Source of the DNA: Rhodocyclaceae bacterium
GTDB lineage: Bacteria > Pseudomonadota > Gammaproteobacteria > Burkholderiales > Rhodocyclaceae
Reading direction: 5' to 3'
Assembly: GCA_030824115.1 (NCBI GenBank)
Contig: JAVBYI010000008.1
Location: 186,001-250,000 of the forward strand
Length of the DNA: 64,000 nt
Shown here piece by piece: positions 35,260 through 46,203 of this stretch (its first letter is position 1; the number at the start of each line of letters is the position of its first letter). The notes beneath the pieces were generated by a model. That model saw nothing but the letters and a program-made list of their open reading frames with translations, ran no database searches and had not been told where the DNA came from. The translations under genes were made by a program, and so were the position numbers.

Positions 35260-36138
35260 ATGTCGGTCAAGCACCCAGTCATCGCGATTACCGGTTCTTC
35301 GGGAGCAGGTACATCCACCGTCACCAAGTCTTTCGCGCATGTGTTCCGTCGCGAGAAGCTCACCGCCGCGATCATCGAAGGCGATTCCTTCCACAAGTTC
35401 GACCGCAAGTCCATGAAGGATGCAGCCGCAGAGCAGACCAAGAAGGGCAACAACCACTTCAGCCATTTCGGCGCCGACGCCAACGAACTCGAACTGCTTG
35501 AGCAGTTGTTCAAGCAATACGGCGAAAACGGCACCGGCAAGCGTCGCTACTACCTGCACAACCACGAAGAAGCCGCGCCGTGGAAGCAGGAGCCGGGCAC
35601 CTTCACGCCTTGGCAGGATCTGCCACCTTCCGACCTGATGTTCTACGAAGGCCTGCATGGCGGCGTGGTGACCGACAAGGTCAATGTGGCCCAGCATGCC
35701 GACCTGCTGGTTGGCGTGGTGCCGACCATCAACCTCGAGTGGATCCAGAAGCTGATCCGCGACAAGGGCGCACGCGGTTATTCGACCGAGGCCGTGGTCG
35801 ATACCATCCTGCGTCGCATGCCCGACTACATCAACTACATCACGCCGCAGTTCTCGCGTACCCACGTGAACTTCCAGCGTGTGCCGACCGTGGATACCTC
35901 CAACCCCTTCATCGCGCAGGACATTCCCACGCCGGACGAGAGCTTCGTGGTGATCCGTTTTGCCAATCCGAAGGGCATCGACTTCCCCTACCTGCTGTCG
36001 ATGATCAAGGACTCCTTCATGTCGCGGCCGAACATCATTGTCGTGCCCGGCGGCAAGATGGAAATTGCGATGCAACTGATCTTCACGCCGATGATCCTGC
36101 GCCTGATGGAAAACAAGCGCCGCGCGATGGCACTGTAA
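35260..36138 (+). CDS. prkB: Phosphoribulokinase
   Basis: Prk phosphorylates ribulose 5-phosphate to the RuBisCO substrate, and is diagnostic for the Calvin cycle. The P-loop is ITGSSGAGTSTVTKSF near residue 10; IIEGDSFHKFDRKSMK and FYEGLHGGVV are family segments with catalytic aspartate and substrate-binding residues. The 292-residue length matches the proteobacterial class I enzyme. It lies 53 bases after fbp with its own ribosome binding site (GGAGAAG). Also known as cbbP. Confidence 0.97.
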   Translation: MSVKHPVIAITGSSGAGTSTVTKSFAHVFRREKLTAAIIEGDSFHKFDRKSMKDAAAEQTKKGNNHFSHFGADANELELLEQLFKQYGENGTGKRRYYLHNHEEAAPWKQEPGTFTPWQDLPPSDLMFYEGLHGGVVTDKVNVAQHADLLVGVVPTINLEWIQKLIRDKGARGYSTEAVVDTILRRMPDYINYITPQFSRTHVNFQRVPTVDTSNPFIAQDIPTPDESFVVIRFANPKGIDFPYLLSMIKDSFMSRPNIIVVPGGKMEIAMQLIFTPMILRLMENKRRAMAL

Positions 36139-36210
36139 AACCGCTTTCAACAACATTGATAAACGGGTTTCGCGGATAATTCCGCGCTTCCCTTCGGAGG
36201 AAAACACCTT

Positions 36211-38226
36211 ATGTCCGCAACTTTTAGCGATTTCGAGCCGCCCGTGTTCAACAACCTGACCAGCGCGATCCGTGCCCTTGCCATGGATGCCGTGCAAAAA
36301 GCCAATTCCGGCCACCCCGGCGCCCCGATGGGCATGGCCGAGATTGCCGAGGTGCTGTGGAACCACCACATGCGCCACAACCCCAGCAACCCCAAGTGGC
36401 CGAACCGTGACCGTTTCGTGCTGTCCAACGGCCATGGCTCGATGCTGATTTATGCCCTGCTGCACCTCACGGGCTATGACGTTTCCATCGACGACATCAA
36501 GAGCTTCCGCCAGTTGCACTCCAAGACCCCGGGCCACCCGGAGTATGGCTACACCCCCGGCGTTGAGACCACCACCGGCCCGCTCGGCCAGGGCATCACC
36601 AACGCCGTCGGCATGGCGATGGCCGAAAAGCTGCTGGCGGCTGAATTCAACAAGCCCGGCCATGAGATCGTCGATCACCGTACCAACGTCTTCCTCGGCG
36701 ACGGCTGCCTGATGGAAGGCATCTCGCACGAAGCCTGCGCACTGGCCGGTACCTGGGGCCTCGGCAAGCTGACCGCCTTCTGGGACGACAACGGCATTTC
36801 CATCGACGGCCACGTCGAAGGCTGGTTTACCGACGATACCCCCAAGCGCTTTGAAGCCTACGGCTGGCACGTCGTGCCGAACGTCAATGGCCATGATCCC
36901 GAGGCCCTGCACAAGGCCATCGAGGCGGCCAAGGCCGTCACCGACAAGCCCACCCTGATCTGCTGCAAGACCGTGATCGGCGCCGGTTCGCCCAATAAGC
37001 AGGGGACGCATGACGTGCATGGCGCACCGCTCGGCGATATCGAGATTGGGCTGACCCGTCCGCACATTGGCTGGAACTTTGGTCCCTTCGAAATTCCCCA
37101 GGAAGTCTATGAGACCTGGGACGCCAAGAAGAAGGGCGCCGAATGGGAAGCCTCGTGGAACCAGAAGTTCGAGCACTACGCTAAAGCTTTTCCTGTTGAG
37201 GCCGCCGAGTTCAAGCGCCGCATGGCCAGCGAACTGCCCGCCAACTGGGCCGACTTCGCCAAGAAAGCGATTGCCGCGACCAACGACAAGGGCGAGACCG
37301 TTGCCACCCGCAAGGCTTCGCAACTGGCGATCAACGCCCTGGCCCCGGCGCTGCCCGAGTTCCTCGGCGGCTCGGCTGACCTGACCGGCTCCAACCTGAC
37401 CAACTGGACGGGTTGCAAGCATGTCTCCGGCAAGAGCACCGGCAACTACATCTCCTACGGCGTGCGCGAGTTCGGCATGGCCCACATCATGAACGGCATG
37501 GCGCTGCATGGCGGCCTGCTGCCCTTCGGTGGCACTTTCCTGATGTTCTCCGAATACATGCGCAATGCAATGCGCATGTCGGCCCTGATGAAGCAGCGGG
37601 TCATTTATGTTCTCACTCATGACTCCATCGGCCTCGGCGAAGATGGCCCGACGCACCAGCCGGTCGAGCAGATTGCCACGCTGCGCCTGATCCCCAACAT
37701 GGATCTCTGGCGTCCCTGCGATACCGTCGAGACCATGGTGGCCTGGACCGCCGGCGTCGAAAAACTGACCGGACCGACCACGCTGGCCCTGTCGCGCCAG
37801 AACCTGCCCTTCGTCAAGCGCGATGCCGCGACGATCGAAGCGATCAAGAAGGGTGGCTATGTGCTGTCCGCTGCTCAGGGCACGGCCAAGGCCGTGATCA
37901 TCGCCACCGGTTCCGAAGTCGAACTGGCCATGAAGGCCCAGGCGGCACTGGCCGAGAAGGGCGTGGGCGTCACCGTGGTGTCGATGCCTTCGACCAATGT
38001 GTTCGACCGTCAGGATCAGGCTTACAAGGACAGCGTGCTGCCCAAAGCCCTGCCGAAGATTGTCGTCGAAGCGGGTGTCACCGATAGCTGGTGGAAGTAT
38101 GTCGGCGGAGCGGGTAAAGTAATCGGTCTTGACCGCTTCGGCGAGTCGGCCCCGGCTGGCGTCTTGTTCAAGGAATTCGGCTTCACGGCAGACAATGTCG
38201 TGAAGACCGTCGAGTCTTTCATCTAA
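36211..38226 (+). CDS. tkt: Transketolase
   Basis: Transketolase moves two-carbon units between sugar phosphates, using thiamine diphosphate, in the regeneration half of the Calvin cycle. The 671 residues show the N-terminal cofactor motif ([25 protein letters not shown]), the [11 protein letters not shown] start segment, and the central pyrimidine domain ([35 protein letters not shown]). GGAGG precedes the ATG. The gap before it holds two small hairpins, including CGCGGA and TCCGCG at 36171-36186, without a T-run. Confidence 0.97.
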   Translation: MSATFSDFEPPVFNNLTSAIRALAMDAVQKANSGHPGAPMGMAEIAEVLWNHHMRHNPSNPKWPNRDRFVLSNGHGSMLIYALLHLTGYDVSIDDIKSFRQLHSKTPGHPEYGYTPGVETTTGPLGQGITNAVGMAMAEKLLAAEFNKPGHEIVDHRTNVFLGDGCLMEGISHEACALAGTWGLGKLTAFWDDNGISIDGHVEGWFTDDTPKRFEAYGWHVVPNVNGHDPEALHKAIEAAKAVTDKPTLICCKTVIGAGSPNKQGTHDVHGAPLGDIEIGLTRPHIGWNFGPFEIPQEVYETWDAKKKGAEWEASWNQKFEHYAKAFPVEAAEFKRRMASELPANWADFAKKAIAATNDKGETVATRKASQLAINALAPALPEFLGGSADLTGSNLTNWTGCKHVSGKSTGNYISYGVREFGMAHIMNGMALHGGLLPFGGTFLMFSEYMRNAMRMSALMKQRVIYVLTHDSIGLGEDGPTHQPVEQIATLRLIPNMDLWRPCDTVETMVAWTAGVEKLTGPTTLALSRQNLPFVKRDAATIEAIKKGGYVLSAAQGTAKAVIIATGSEVELAMKAQAALAEKGVGVTVVSMPSTNVFDRQDQAYKDSVLPKALPKIVVEAGVTDSWWKYVGGAGKVIGLDRFGESAPAGVLFKEFGFTADNVVKTVESFI

Positions 38227-38241
38227 TCATTAAATCTCTAG

Positions 38242-39252
<1,011 letters not shown>

Positions 39253-39269
39253 GTAGAGATTAGCAATCC

Positions 39270-39303
39270 AAGCATTGCGTCCTGTCATATGGACGCAATG
39301 CTT
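39270..39303 (+). other. Long hairpin between gap and pgk
   Basis: AAGCATTGCGTCC and its exact complement form a 13-bp stem with an 8-base loop, but no T-run follows. It is better read as an mRNA-stabilising or processing structure than as an intrinsic terminator. Confidence 0.6.
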
Positions 39304-39347
39304 CAGTGGTTAATTTCACCTATTCCAAAAATAAACAAGGAGACCCC

Positions 39348-40532
39348 ATGCCCAAGTTCATTCGCATGACCGATCTGGACCTCGCCGGTAAGCGCGTATT
39401 CATCCGCGCTGACTTGAATGTGCCCGTCAAGGACGGCAAGGTGACGTCCGATGCGCGTATTACCGCCTCGATGCCGACCATCGAGCATGCCCTGAAGGCC
39501 GGTGCCAAGGTGATGGTGACTTCCCACCTCGGGCGTCCGACCGAAGGCGAATGGAATGAGGAAGTGTCGCTCAAGCCGGTTGCCGATGTCATGGCCGCCA
39601 AACTGGGCAAGCCGGTGCGTCTGATCAAGGACTGGGTCAATGGTGGTTTTGAGGTTGCTGCTGGCGAAGTTGTGCTGCTGGAAAACTGCCGCGTCAACAA
39701 GGGCGAGAAAAAGAACGTCGAGGAAACCGCGAAGAAGTACGCCGCGCTGTGCGATGTCTTCGTGATGGATGCCTTCGGCACCGCCCACCGCGCCGAAGCC
39801 TCGACCTACGGCATCGCCCAGTTTGCCCCGACGGCTTGCGCCGGCAAGCTGGTCAGCGAGGAACTCGAAGCGCTGGACAAGGCGCTGGCCAATCCTGCCC
39901 GCCCGATGGTGGCCATCGTTGGCGGTTCCAAGGTGTCGACCAAGCTGACCGTGCTCGAAGCGCTCTCCGAGAAGTGCGAACAACTGGTGGTCGGCGGCGG
40001 CATTGCCAACACCTTCCTGAAGGCCACCGGCAAGAACGTCGGCAAGTCGCTGTGCGAGGATGATCTGGTGCCCACCGCCCAGGCCCTGATGAGCAAGATG
40101 ACCGCGCGTGGCGCGACCATCCCAATCGCTGTCGATGTCGTCTGCGGCAAGAAGTTTGATGCCAATGAGCCGGCCGTGAGCAAGGATGCAGGCGCGGTGA
40201 CGGATGACGACATGATCTTCGACATCGGCCCGAAGTCGGCCCAGGAACTGGTCGACATCATCATGAAGGCGGGCACCGTGGTGTGGAACGGTCCGGTCGG
40301 CGTGTTCGAATTCGATCAGTTTGGTGCCGGTACCAAGGCGATTGCCATGGCCATTGCCAACACCAAGGCGTTTACCCTCGCGGGCGGTGGTGACACGATT
40401 GCCGCCATCCAGAAATACGATATCTACGACAAGGTATCCTACATTTCCACTGCCGGCGGTGCATTCCTTGAATATCTGGAGGGCAAGGTCTTGCCTGCCG
40501 TGGATATTCTTGAAAAACGCGCCAAGGGTTAA
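39348..40532 (+). CDS. pgk: Phosphoglycerate kinase
   Basis: Pgk phosphorylates 3-phosphoglycerate, the RuBisCO product. The start at 39348 ([12 protein letters not shown]) follows AAGGAG; the upstream in-frame extension is discarded. Family segments are [42 protein letters not shown] and GGGDTIAAI, with the nucleotide loop near [10 protein letters not shown]. Length 394 residues. A strong terminator lies seven bases after the stop. Confidence 0.97.
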   Translation: MPKFIRMTDLDLAGKRVFIRADLNVPVKDGKVTSDARITASMPTIEHALKAGAKVMVTSHLGRPTEGEWNEEVSLKPVADVMAAKLGKPVRLIKDWVNGGFEVAAGEVVLLENCRVNKGEKKNVEETAKKYAALCDVFVMDAFGTAHRAEASTYGIAQFAPTACAGKLVSEELEALDKALANPARPMVAIVGGSKVSTKLTVLEALSEKCEQLVVGGGIANTFLKATGKNVGKSLCEDDLVPTAQALMSKMTARGATIPIAVDVVCGKKFDANEPAVSKDAGAVTDDDMIFDIGPKSAQELVDIIMKAGTVVWNGPVGVFEFDQFGAGTKAIAMAIANTKAFTLAGGGDTIAAIQKYDIYDKVSYISTAGGAFLEYLEGKVLPAVDILEKRAKG

Positions 40533-40538
40533 TCTGTC

Positions 40539-40566
40539 GGGCCGCCACTGTGCGGCCCATGTTTTT
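40539..40566 (+). terminator. Intrinsic terminator between pgk and pyk
   Basis: GGGCCGC and GCGGCCC with a six-base loop, then ATGTTTTTC. It ends nine bases before the pyk ATG, so pyk is probably expressed at a lower level than the upstream Calvin-cycle genes or from another promoter. Confidence 0.82.
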
Positions 40567-40574
40567 CAGCCCTC

Positions 40575-42020
40575 ATGACTTCGATGCTTAGAACAACCAA
40601 AATTGTCGCCACCCTCGGACCTGCTTCGTCAGATGCCGAAACCATGGATCAGCTCGTCGCGGCGGGGATTGATGTCGTGCGGCTGAATTTCTCGCACGGC
40701 ACGCCGGACGATCATCGCAAGCGCATCGAAGTGTTACAACAGTCGATGCGCACGCATGGCCGCACCGTCGCCATGATGGCCGATTTGCAAGGGCCAAAGA
40801 TTCGCATCGGCAAGTTTGCCGGCAGCAAGATCCTGCTCAAGCCGGGCCAGCCCTTCATTCTCGATGCTGCCTGCGAGTTGGGCGATTCCCAGCGCGTCGG
40901 CCTTGACTATCCCGAACTGATCGATGATGTGGCACCGGGCGATACGCTGTTGCTCGACGATGGCCGCGTGGTCATGGATGTCGAACGCATTGAGGAAACC
41001 GAAATTTTCTGCGTGGTACGCCATGGCACGGAGCTGTCGAACAACAAGGGGATCAACAAGCAAGGCGGTGGTCTGTCTGCACCGGCCCTGACGCCCAAGG
41101 ACATGGAAGACATTCAGACGGCGGCAGAGCTGCAGGTGGACTATGTCGCCGTGTCCTTCCCCAAGACCGGCGGCGATCTGCGTCTGGCGCGCAAGCTGCT
41201 GCACAAGGCCGGGTCGCAGGCCCAGATCGTGGCCAAGATCGAGCGCTGCGAAGCCATCGACAATCTCGAAGACATCCTGCATGCCTGCGATGGCGTGATG
41301 GTGGCGCGCGGCGATCTGGCCGTCGAGGTGGGCGATGCGGCCGTACCGGCGCTGCAGAAGAAGATCATCCGCCTGGCGCGCGAGCACAACAAGTTCGCCA
41401 TTACCGCGACGCAGATGATGGAGTCGATGATCCATTCCCCGGTGCCGACGCGTGCCGAAGTATCGGACGTCGCGAATGCCGTGCTTGATGGCACCGATGC
41501 CGTGATGCTGTCGGCCGAAACCGCTGCTGGCGATTACCCGGTCGCAACCGTTCAGGCCATGGCGCGCATCTGCCACGAAGCCGAAAAGTCGATGGACCCG
41601 GCCGCGCTCGACCGTCACTTCCTTGACCGTGTCTTCACGCGTATCGACCAGTCGGTGGCGATGGCCGCGTTGTTTACCGCGCATCACCTCAAGGTCAAGG
41701 CGATTGCCGCGCTGACCCAGTCCGGTTCGACGGCTTTGTGGATTTCGCGCCTCGATGTCGGCGTGCCGATCTATGCGCTGACGCCGGATAGCCAGACGCG
41801 CTACAAGGTCAGCGTTTATCGTGGCGTTTATCCGCTGATGATGCGCTATGTCGGCCACGACCGCGATGAGTTGCTGTTCGAAGCCGAAGAGGAACTGTTG
41901 CGCTCGGGTGCCGTCGAACTGGGAGACCTGATCGTGATGACCTACGGCGAACCGATCGGCCAGGCCGGCGGCACCAATACGCTCAAGCTCGTGCGGGTCG
42001 GCGAACATCGTCCCGCCTGA
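40575..42020 (+). CDS. pyk: Pyruvate kinase
   Basis: It makes pyruvate and ATP from phosphoenolpyruvate. The 481 residues begin with TKIVATLGPASS; the catalytic metal site is in KIERCEAIDNLEDIL and MVARGDLAVEVG, and the signature region ITATQMMESMIHSPVPTRAEVSDVANAV is present (broken here for length). The start codon is uncertain: ATG 40575 and ATG 40584 both lack a good ribosome binding site because a terminator occupies the region just upstream. Confidence 0.95.
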   Translation: MTSMLRTTKIVATLGPASSDAETMDQLVAAGIDVVRLNFSHGTPDDHRKRIEVLQQSMRTHGRTVAMMADLQGPKIRIGKFAGSKILLKPGQPFILDAACELGDSQRVGLDYPELIDDVAPGDTLLLDDGRVVMDVERIEETEIFCVVRHGTELSNNKGINKQGGGLSAPALTPKDMEDIQTAAELQVDYVAVSFPKTGGDLRLARKLLHKAGSQAQIVAKIERCEAIDNLEDILHACDGVMVARGDLAVEVGDAAVPALQKKIIRLAREHNKFAITATQMMESMIHSPVPTRAEVSDVANAVLDGTDAVMLSAETAAGDYPVATVQAMARICHEAEKSMDPAALDRHFLDRVFTRIDQSVAMAALFTAHHLKVKAIAALTQSGSTALWISRLDVGVPIYALTPDSQTRYKVSVYRGVYPLMMRYVGHDRDELLFEAEEELLRSGAVELGDLIVMTYGEPIGQAGGTNTLKLVRVGEHRPA

Positions 42021-42062
42021 CTCGTTTAACACCGATTACTTTACCTAGAAGAGGAGATATCA

Positions 42063-43127
42063 ATGGCACTCGTATCCATGCGCCAACTACTGGACCACGC
42101 CGCCGAGAACGGCTATGGCTTGCCAGCATTCAACGTTAACAACCTCGAGCAGATCCAGGCCATCATGGAAGCTGCCGAAGAGACCAACAGCCCGGTCATC
42201 ATGCAAGGCTCGGCCGGCGCCCGCAAATATGCCGGCGAAGCCTATCTGCGCAAGCTGATCGAAGCCGCGATTGAAACCCATCCCGACGTGCCAATCGTGA
42301 TGCACCAGGACCACGGCGCCAGCCCGGCCATCTGTATCCAGTCGATGCGCTCCGGCTTCTCCAGCGTGATGATGGACGGCTCGCTGATGGAAGACGCCAA
42401 GACCCCGTCGTCCTTCAAGTACAACGTTGACACCACCAAGCACGTCGTCGATATCGCCCACGCCATCGGCGTGTCGGTCGAAGGCGAACTGGGCTGCCTC
42501 GGCTCGCTCGAATCCGGCATGGGCGAAAAGGAAGACGGCCACGGCGCCGAGGGCGTGCTGTCGCACGACCAGCTGCTGACCGACCCTAACGAAGCCGCCG
42601 AATTCGTCAAGGCAACTGGCGTTGATGCACTGGCCATCGCCATTGGCACCAGCCACGGCGCCTACAAGTTCACCCGCCCGCCCACCGGCGCCGTGCTGCG
42701 CATCGACCGCATCAAGGAAATCCACGCGCGCCTGCCCAACACCCACCTGGTGATGCACGGCTCCTCCAGCGTGCCGCAGGACTGGCTCAAGATCATCAAC
42801 GAAAACGGCGGCGAGATGGGCGCGACCTACGGCGTGCCGGTCGAAGAAATCGTCGAGGGCATCAAGAACGGCGTGCGCAAGGTCAACATCGATACCGACC
42901 TGCGCATGGCCTCCACCGGCGCCATCCGCCAGTTCCTCAACAAGGATCGCAAGAACTTCGATCCGCGCAAGTATCTGGCCGAAGCCCGCAAGGCGATGAA
43001 GGAAATCTGCAAGGCGCGTTACGAAGCCTTCGGCTGCGCCGGCATGGCCGCCAAGATCAAGGTCATCGACCTCGAGAAAATGGCCAATCGCTACAAGAAG
43101 GGCGAGTTGAACGCCGTCATCAAGTAA
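42063..43127 (+). CDS. fba: Class II fructose-bisphosphate aldolase, Calvin-cycle type
   Basis: The enzyme condenses dihydroxyacetone phosphate with an aldose phosphate and also makes sedoheptulose bisphosphate in the Calvin cycle. Zn-dependent class II motifs are visible: [13 protein letters not shown] near residue 80, [13 protein letters not shown], and the glycine-rich [11 protein letters not shown] and NIDTDLRMA phosphate sites. The 354-residue length is that of the cbbA subtype. AGAGGAG lies before the ATG. It is the last gene of the cbb run and is followed by a terminator and a 24-bp repeat. Confidence 0.96.
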   Translation: MALVSMRQLLDHAAENGYGLPAFNVNNLEQIQAIMEAAEETNSPVIMQGSAGARKYAGEAYLRKLIEAAIETHPDVPIVMHQDHGASPAICIQSMRSGFSSVMMDGSLMEDAKTPSSFKYNVDTTKHVVDIAHAIGVSVEGELGCLGSLESGMGEKEDGHGAEGVLSHDQLLTDPNEAAEFVKATGVDALAIAIGTSHGAYKFTRPPTGAVLRIDRIKEIHARLPNTHLVMHGSSSVPQDWLKIINENGGEMGATYGVPVEEIVEGIKNGVRKVNIDTDLRMASTGAIRQFLNKDRKNFDPRKYLAEARKAMKEICKARYEAFGCAGMAAKIKVIDLEKMANRYKKGELNAVIK

Positions 43128-43149
43128 GCCGTTTTACTTCAGCAAGCAG

Positions 43150-43184
43150 GGCCGCCCGTGTAATTGGGGCGGCCTTTTGTTTTT
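43150..43184 (+). terminator. Intrinsic terminator after fba
   Basis: GGCCGCCC and GGGCGGCC form an 8-bp stem, followed by TTTTGTTTTT. It ends two bases before a 24-bp repeat. Confidence 0.87.
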
Positions 43185-43186
43185 CA

Positions 43187-43210
43187 AAATGTCGGTGCTG
43201 GCGGGACGGC
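43187..43210 (+). repeat. Interspersed 24-bp repeat
   Basis: Two mismatches. Lies between the fba terminator and the stop codon of the convergent DUF2461 gene (three bases away). Confidence 0.85.
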
Positions 43211-43213
43211 GCC

Positions 43214-43891
43214 TCAGTAGCGCACTCCCGCTGCCTCGCACAGAAAACGCATGAAGGGTGCGGCGGCGGCGAAACGTTCCGCCGACAGGTCGACGAGTCG
43301 TCCGCCCGTCACCTCCTTGCGCGTCAGCCCTGCAAGGCCGATGAAATCTTTGCGCTTGATGTCCTCAATCTCCGGGTGATCAGCCGCATAACCGCGTGGT
43401 GGGCGCGTCAGGCTGCCGCCCACCAACTGCCACTGCGCGGAAAAATCGTGGTCGTCGCGCGCGGCATGCCAGCGCTTGGGCTGCGCCACAATCAGGTCGC
43501 GGATGCGCCCGAGCAAATCGGCCTCCGGGTGCCAGCTTCCCACCCCGAGAAAGCACTCCTCCGGCGCGACATGCAGATAGAAGCCGGGCGCATGCACATC
43601 CTTGCCGAGCGCGTGGCGGAACTGGATGCCGACATTGGTCTTGTAAGGCGTCTTGTCGCGCGCAAAGCGCGTGTCGCGATACACGCGCATCAACGAACCG
43701 CCCAGCTTGCGCGCATCGGCGCGAAACTCTGGCGCAAAATCCGCCAACAGTGGCGCCATCGCGTGGATGTAATCCAGCGCCGGCCCGCGCACCAATTCCT
43801 CGTACTCGGCCTTGTGCGCCTCGAACCAGATCTTGTCGTTGTGATCGGCAAGCTGCTCAAGGAATCTGAAAGTGGCGGGGCTGAAGAACAT
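43214..43891 (-). CDS. DUF2461 family protein
   Basis: The 225 residues match the DUF2461/TIGR02453 family: FFSPATFRFLEQLADHNDKIWFEAHKAEYE is the usual start (broken by the family name FRF and WFxxxK positions), followed by GGSLMRVYRDTRFARDKTPYKTN and GFYLHVAPEECFLGVGSWHP. The family is widespread and its biochemical role is unknown. It is soluble and without signal peptide. Monocistronic and convergent with fba. Confidence 0.88.
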   Translation of the reverse strand: MFFSPATFRFLEQLADHNDKIWFEAHKAEYEELVRGPALDYIHAMAPLLADFAPEFRADARKLGGSLMRVYRDTRFARDKTPYKTNVGIQFRHALGKDVHAPGFYLHVAPEECFLGVGSWHPEADLLGRIRDLIVAQPKRWHAARDDHDFSAQWQLVGGSLTRPPRGYAADHPEIEDIKRKDFIGLAGLTRKEVTGGRLVDLSAERFAAAAPFMRFLCEAAGVRY

Positions 43892-43973
43892 GGCGGCATC
43901 CTCCGTTGCGCGTTAATGCAGATCAATATACCGCTCTCGGGAAACCGCAGCGCCAGCAGCAGCACTAACCAGA

Positions 43974-43997
43974 AAAAGTCGGCGCTGGCGGGACGGC
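43974..43997 (+). repeat. Interspersed 24-bp repeat
   Basis: Perfect match, 28 bases downstream of the stop of the putative nuclease gene. Confidence 0.93.
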
Positions 43998-44025
43998 AAG
44001 GCGGCGACTAGATGCGTACGACTTG

Positions 44026-45036
44026 CTAAGTGTTCGGAGGTAACAAGAACGCTGGCATGGCGTGTGGCCGTACATGGAATATGTGGGACACGACCTTCTG
44101 CTGGAAGGCAGATTCCAATGCGGCTGAGAAGTTAGCCACGTTTGCGGTCACCTGATCTCTCCTCAACAGGCCACGCCAGTGTGGTCGGTTATCGTGTGGT
44201 GATTCCCAATTAAGCAGATGAACCAGTGCCGTATGTGCGAACTGCATGCCCTCCTTGCGGGCAACGAAGCGCAGATAAATGTGCGAGTCGTTGTGCTCCT
44301 CCTGCTCGTCCAGATCCCATGTGCCGAGAAGCGACTGGACCTCTCCGCATAAGTCTTCTCGTCGGTTGCCCTGATAGTCGGTGAAGGTGACCTCGTCGAT
44401 GGTCATCATCCACTGCTCCGTGTAGCCATCGTCGGTCTCATCTTTCTCAACCAGATTGTCCTTGCGGAACCGAAGATGGATACCTGCACCAGCACCGATC
44501 TTGTACGCAACATCGCCGGCCAGAGCGCCGAGAAGGTTTTCTCGCATGGCCGTCTCCAATGTGATGTTGAAATTCCTATCAGCCATTTTCATGTGCCTTG
44601 CCTCAAAAAGCATCCACAGGTTGTGGAACTTCCACGCGATCAGTAAAGGCATGCCCAACAGATCGGCGTAGTTCTGTAGACGTTGCAAATAGTCTGGCTT
44701 GAAAGAGAGGAGCTTCTTCTTCTTTGACTTCACCTCGATCAGCACAGGGGACTTGCTGGTCTGGGTCGAGAACTTGGCCAGTAGGTCCGGCACTTGGAAT
44801 TCCTGTCGAGACGCGACGGGTACTTGCTGCTGGTCCAGCTTGTGAAGGATCAGGCACTTCCCGAGCCAAGCACAGACGACAGAGAACTCATCCTCTACTG
44901 GCAACCCAACGTCAAGGCGCCTAACGCCCTCAGCAACGGCCGCAGCATCTGCTGACCACCCTAAGTCAGATAAAACATCCTGAATGAGTCTCTCGCCGTC
45001 TGCGGGCATTACCGTCTTCAAGTCTTCTGTGGACAC
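44026..45036 (-). CDS. Putative PD-(D/E)xK nuclease-like protein
   Basis: I place the start at GTG 45036 because GGGGAG lies six bases upstream; the open frame continues further but the added residues are Arg/Pro-rich antisense-like sequence. Residues about 80-125 have VPDLLAKF, SPVLIEVKSKKKKLL and YADLLGMPLLIAWK, the Asp, Glu-x-Lys and following helix of a PD-(D/E)xK endonuclease core, as in some type I or IV restriction and repair-associated proteins. The remaining 200 residues are unrecognised. AT content is higher than the neighbours, so it may be an acquired defence or repair gene. Function is inferred from one motif. Confidence 0.58.
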   Translation of the reverse strand: MSTEDLKTVMPADGERLIQDVLSDLGWSADAAAVAEGVRRLDVGLPVEDEFSVVCAWLGKCLILHKLDQQQVPVASRQEFQVPDLLAKFSTQTSKSPVLIEVKSKKKKLLSFKPDYLQRLQNYADLLGMPLLIAWKFHNLWMLFEARHMKMADRNFNITLETAMRENLLGALAGDVAYKIGAGAGIHLRFRKDNLVEKDETDDGYTEQWMMTIDEVTFTDYQGNRREDLCGEVQSLLGTWDLDEQEEHNDSHIYLRFVARKEGMQFAHTALVHLLNWESPHDNRPHWRGLLRRDQVTANVANFSAALESAFQQKVVSHIFHVRPHAMPAFLLPPNT

Positions 45037-45071
45037 CGCGTACTCCCCGCCATCAGCAGAACATAGCAGGA

Positions 45072-45368
45072 TTACCGTGGCTTTGACCAGATGCGCTTGA
45101 GTATGACGATAACGGCGAAATCGGCGAAGGCGGAAATGACCAGGGCGAGGCCGAGGAAGAACGAGGTTTGCTCGGGCAGCGGGCTGCGGCCCCCTGTCAG
45201 CAGCCAGAGGCCGGCGACCAGAAAACCCAGCGCTGCGAAAAAGATGATGTGCAGGATCAGGTGCTGGTGGCGCGGTAGCGTCTGAGGAATGGCGGCGGGC
45301 GACTGGGTATCGCCGGATGCGGAGCGGTTCGCCGAGGTAAGGCCGATATTGCGAAAGTCTTTGGTCAT
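45072..45368 (-). CDS. Small membrane protein, unknown function
   Basis: The start at 45368 (MTKDFRNIGLTSAN) gives 98 residues with two predicted membrane helices, ILHIIFFAALGFLVAGLWLL and SFFLGLALVISAFADFAV. A better start than the longer frame, whose extra part is coded by a 24-bp repeat and trpC antisense. CAGGAG lies eight bases upstream of the ATG. No family recognised. Confidence 0.62.
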   Translation of the reverse strand: MTKDFRNIGLTSANRSASGDTQSPAAIPQTLPRHQHLILHIIFFAALGFLVAGLWLLTGGRSPLPEQTSFFLGLALVISAFADFAVIVILKRIWSKPR

Positions 45369-45385
45369 TGCGGACTCCTGTGGCG

Positions 45386-45409
45386 AAAAGTCGGCGCTGG
45401 CAGGACGGC
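45386..45409 (+). repeat. Interspersed 24-bp repeat downstream of trpC
   Basis: One mismatch. Two bases after the trpC stop codon. Confidence 0.88.
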
Positions 45410-45411
45410 AA

Positions 45412-46203
45412 CTAGAAGCCGAACAGCCGCGCGAGTTCTGCGCCGGGGGACGGGGCGCGCATGAAGGCTTCGCCGACGAGGAAGGCATGCACGTTGTGCT
45501 GCTTCATCAGGGCGACATCCGCCGGGGCGAGGATGCCCGATTCGGTGATGACGATGCGGTCGGCGGGGATGCGGGCGAGTTGCGAGAGCGTGGTGTCGAG
45601 GCTGACCTCGAAGGTGCGCAGGTTGCGGTTGTTGATGCCCTGCAGTGGGGTCTTGAGCTTGAGCGCGCGGTCGAGTTCGCCGGCATCGTGGCTTTCGACG
45701 AGGACGGCCATGCCGAGCGAGAGGGCGAGGTCTTCGAGTTCGGCCATTTGCGTATCGGTGAGCGCGGCGACGATCAGCAGGATCGCGTCGGCGCCCATCG
45801 CGCGGGCTTCGTAGACCTGATAGGGGTCGATCATGAAGTCCTTGCGCAGCACCGGCAGGGCGCAGGCGGCACGGGCGGCTTGCAGGTATGCCGTGCAGCC
45901 CTGGAAGAACTGGCGGTCGGTGAGGACCGAGAGGCAGGCGGCGCCGTGCTTTTCGTAATCGGCGGCGATTTCGGCGGGATGGAAGTCGGGGCGGATGACG
46001 CCCTTCGAGGGGCTGGCCTTCTTGATTTCTGAAATGATTGCCGTCCCGCCAGCGCCGACTTTTGCTTTGATGGCACCGACGAAGTCGCGTGGCGTTGCTT
46101 GCGCTTCCGCCTCGGTGCGAATCGCGGCGAGCGGCTTGGCGGCTTGCGCGGTGGCGACTTCCTCGCGTTTCACCGCGAGAATCTTGTTCAGGATGTCGCT
46201 CAT
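45412..46203 (-). CDS. trpC: Indole-3-glycerol-phosphate synthase
   Basis: TrpC closes the indole ring in tryptophan synthesis. The 263-residue TIM barrel shows [42 protein letters not shown] and ITESGI, with catalytic Lys and Glu residues at the usual places. It is a monofunctional TrpC without the TrpF half. Residues 48-55 (KVGAGGTA) just before the first barrel strand come from a perfect 24-bp repeat; homologues have a segment of about the same length there. The ATG overlaps the trpD stop. Confidence 0.96.
   Translation of the reverse strand: MSDILNKILAVKREEVATAQAAKPLAAIRTEAEAQATPRDFVGAIKAKVGAGGTAIISEIKKASPSKGVIRPDFHPAEIAADYEKHGAACLSVLTDRQFFQGCTAYLQAARAACALPVLRKDFMIDPYQVYEARAMGADAILLIVAALTDTQMAELEDLALSLGMAVLVESHDAGELDRALKLKTPLQGINNRNLRTFEVSLDTTLSQLARIPADRIVITESGILAPADVALMKQHNVHAFLVGEAFMRAPSPGAELARLFGF
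46040..46063 (-). repeat. Interspersed 24-bp repeat inside trpC
   Basis: Perfect match. Read in frame as KVGAGGTA, immediately before the conserved [10 protein letters not shown] strand. Confidence 0.93.

Noticed and set aside
35239-37656. 805-codon antisense frame over prk and tkt
   Set aside because: Same reason: it mirrors the codon bias of two certain genes on the plus strand.
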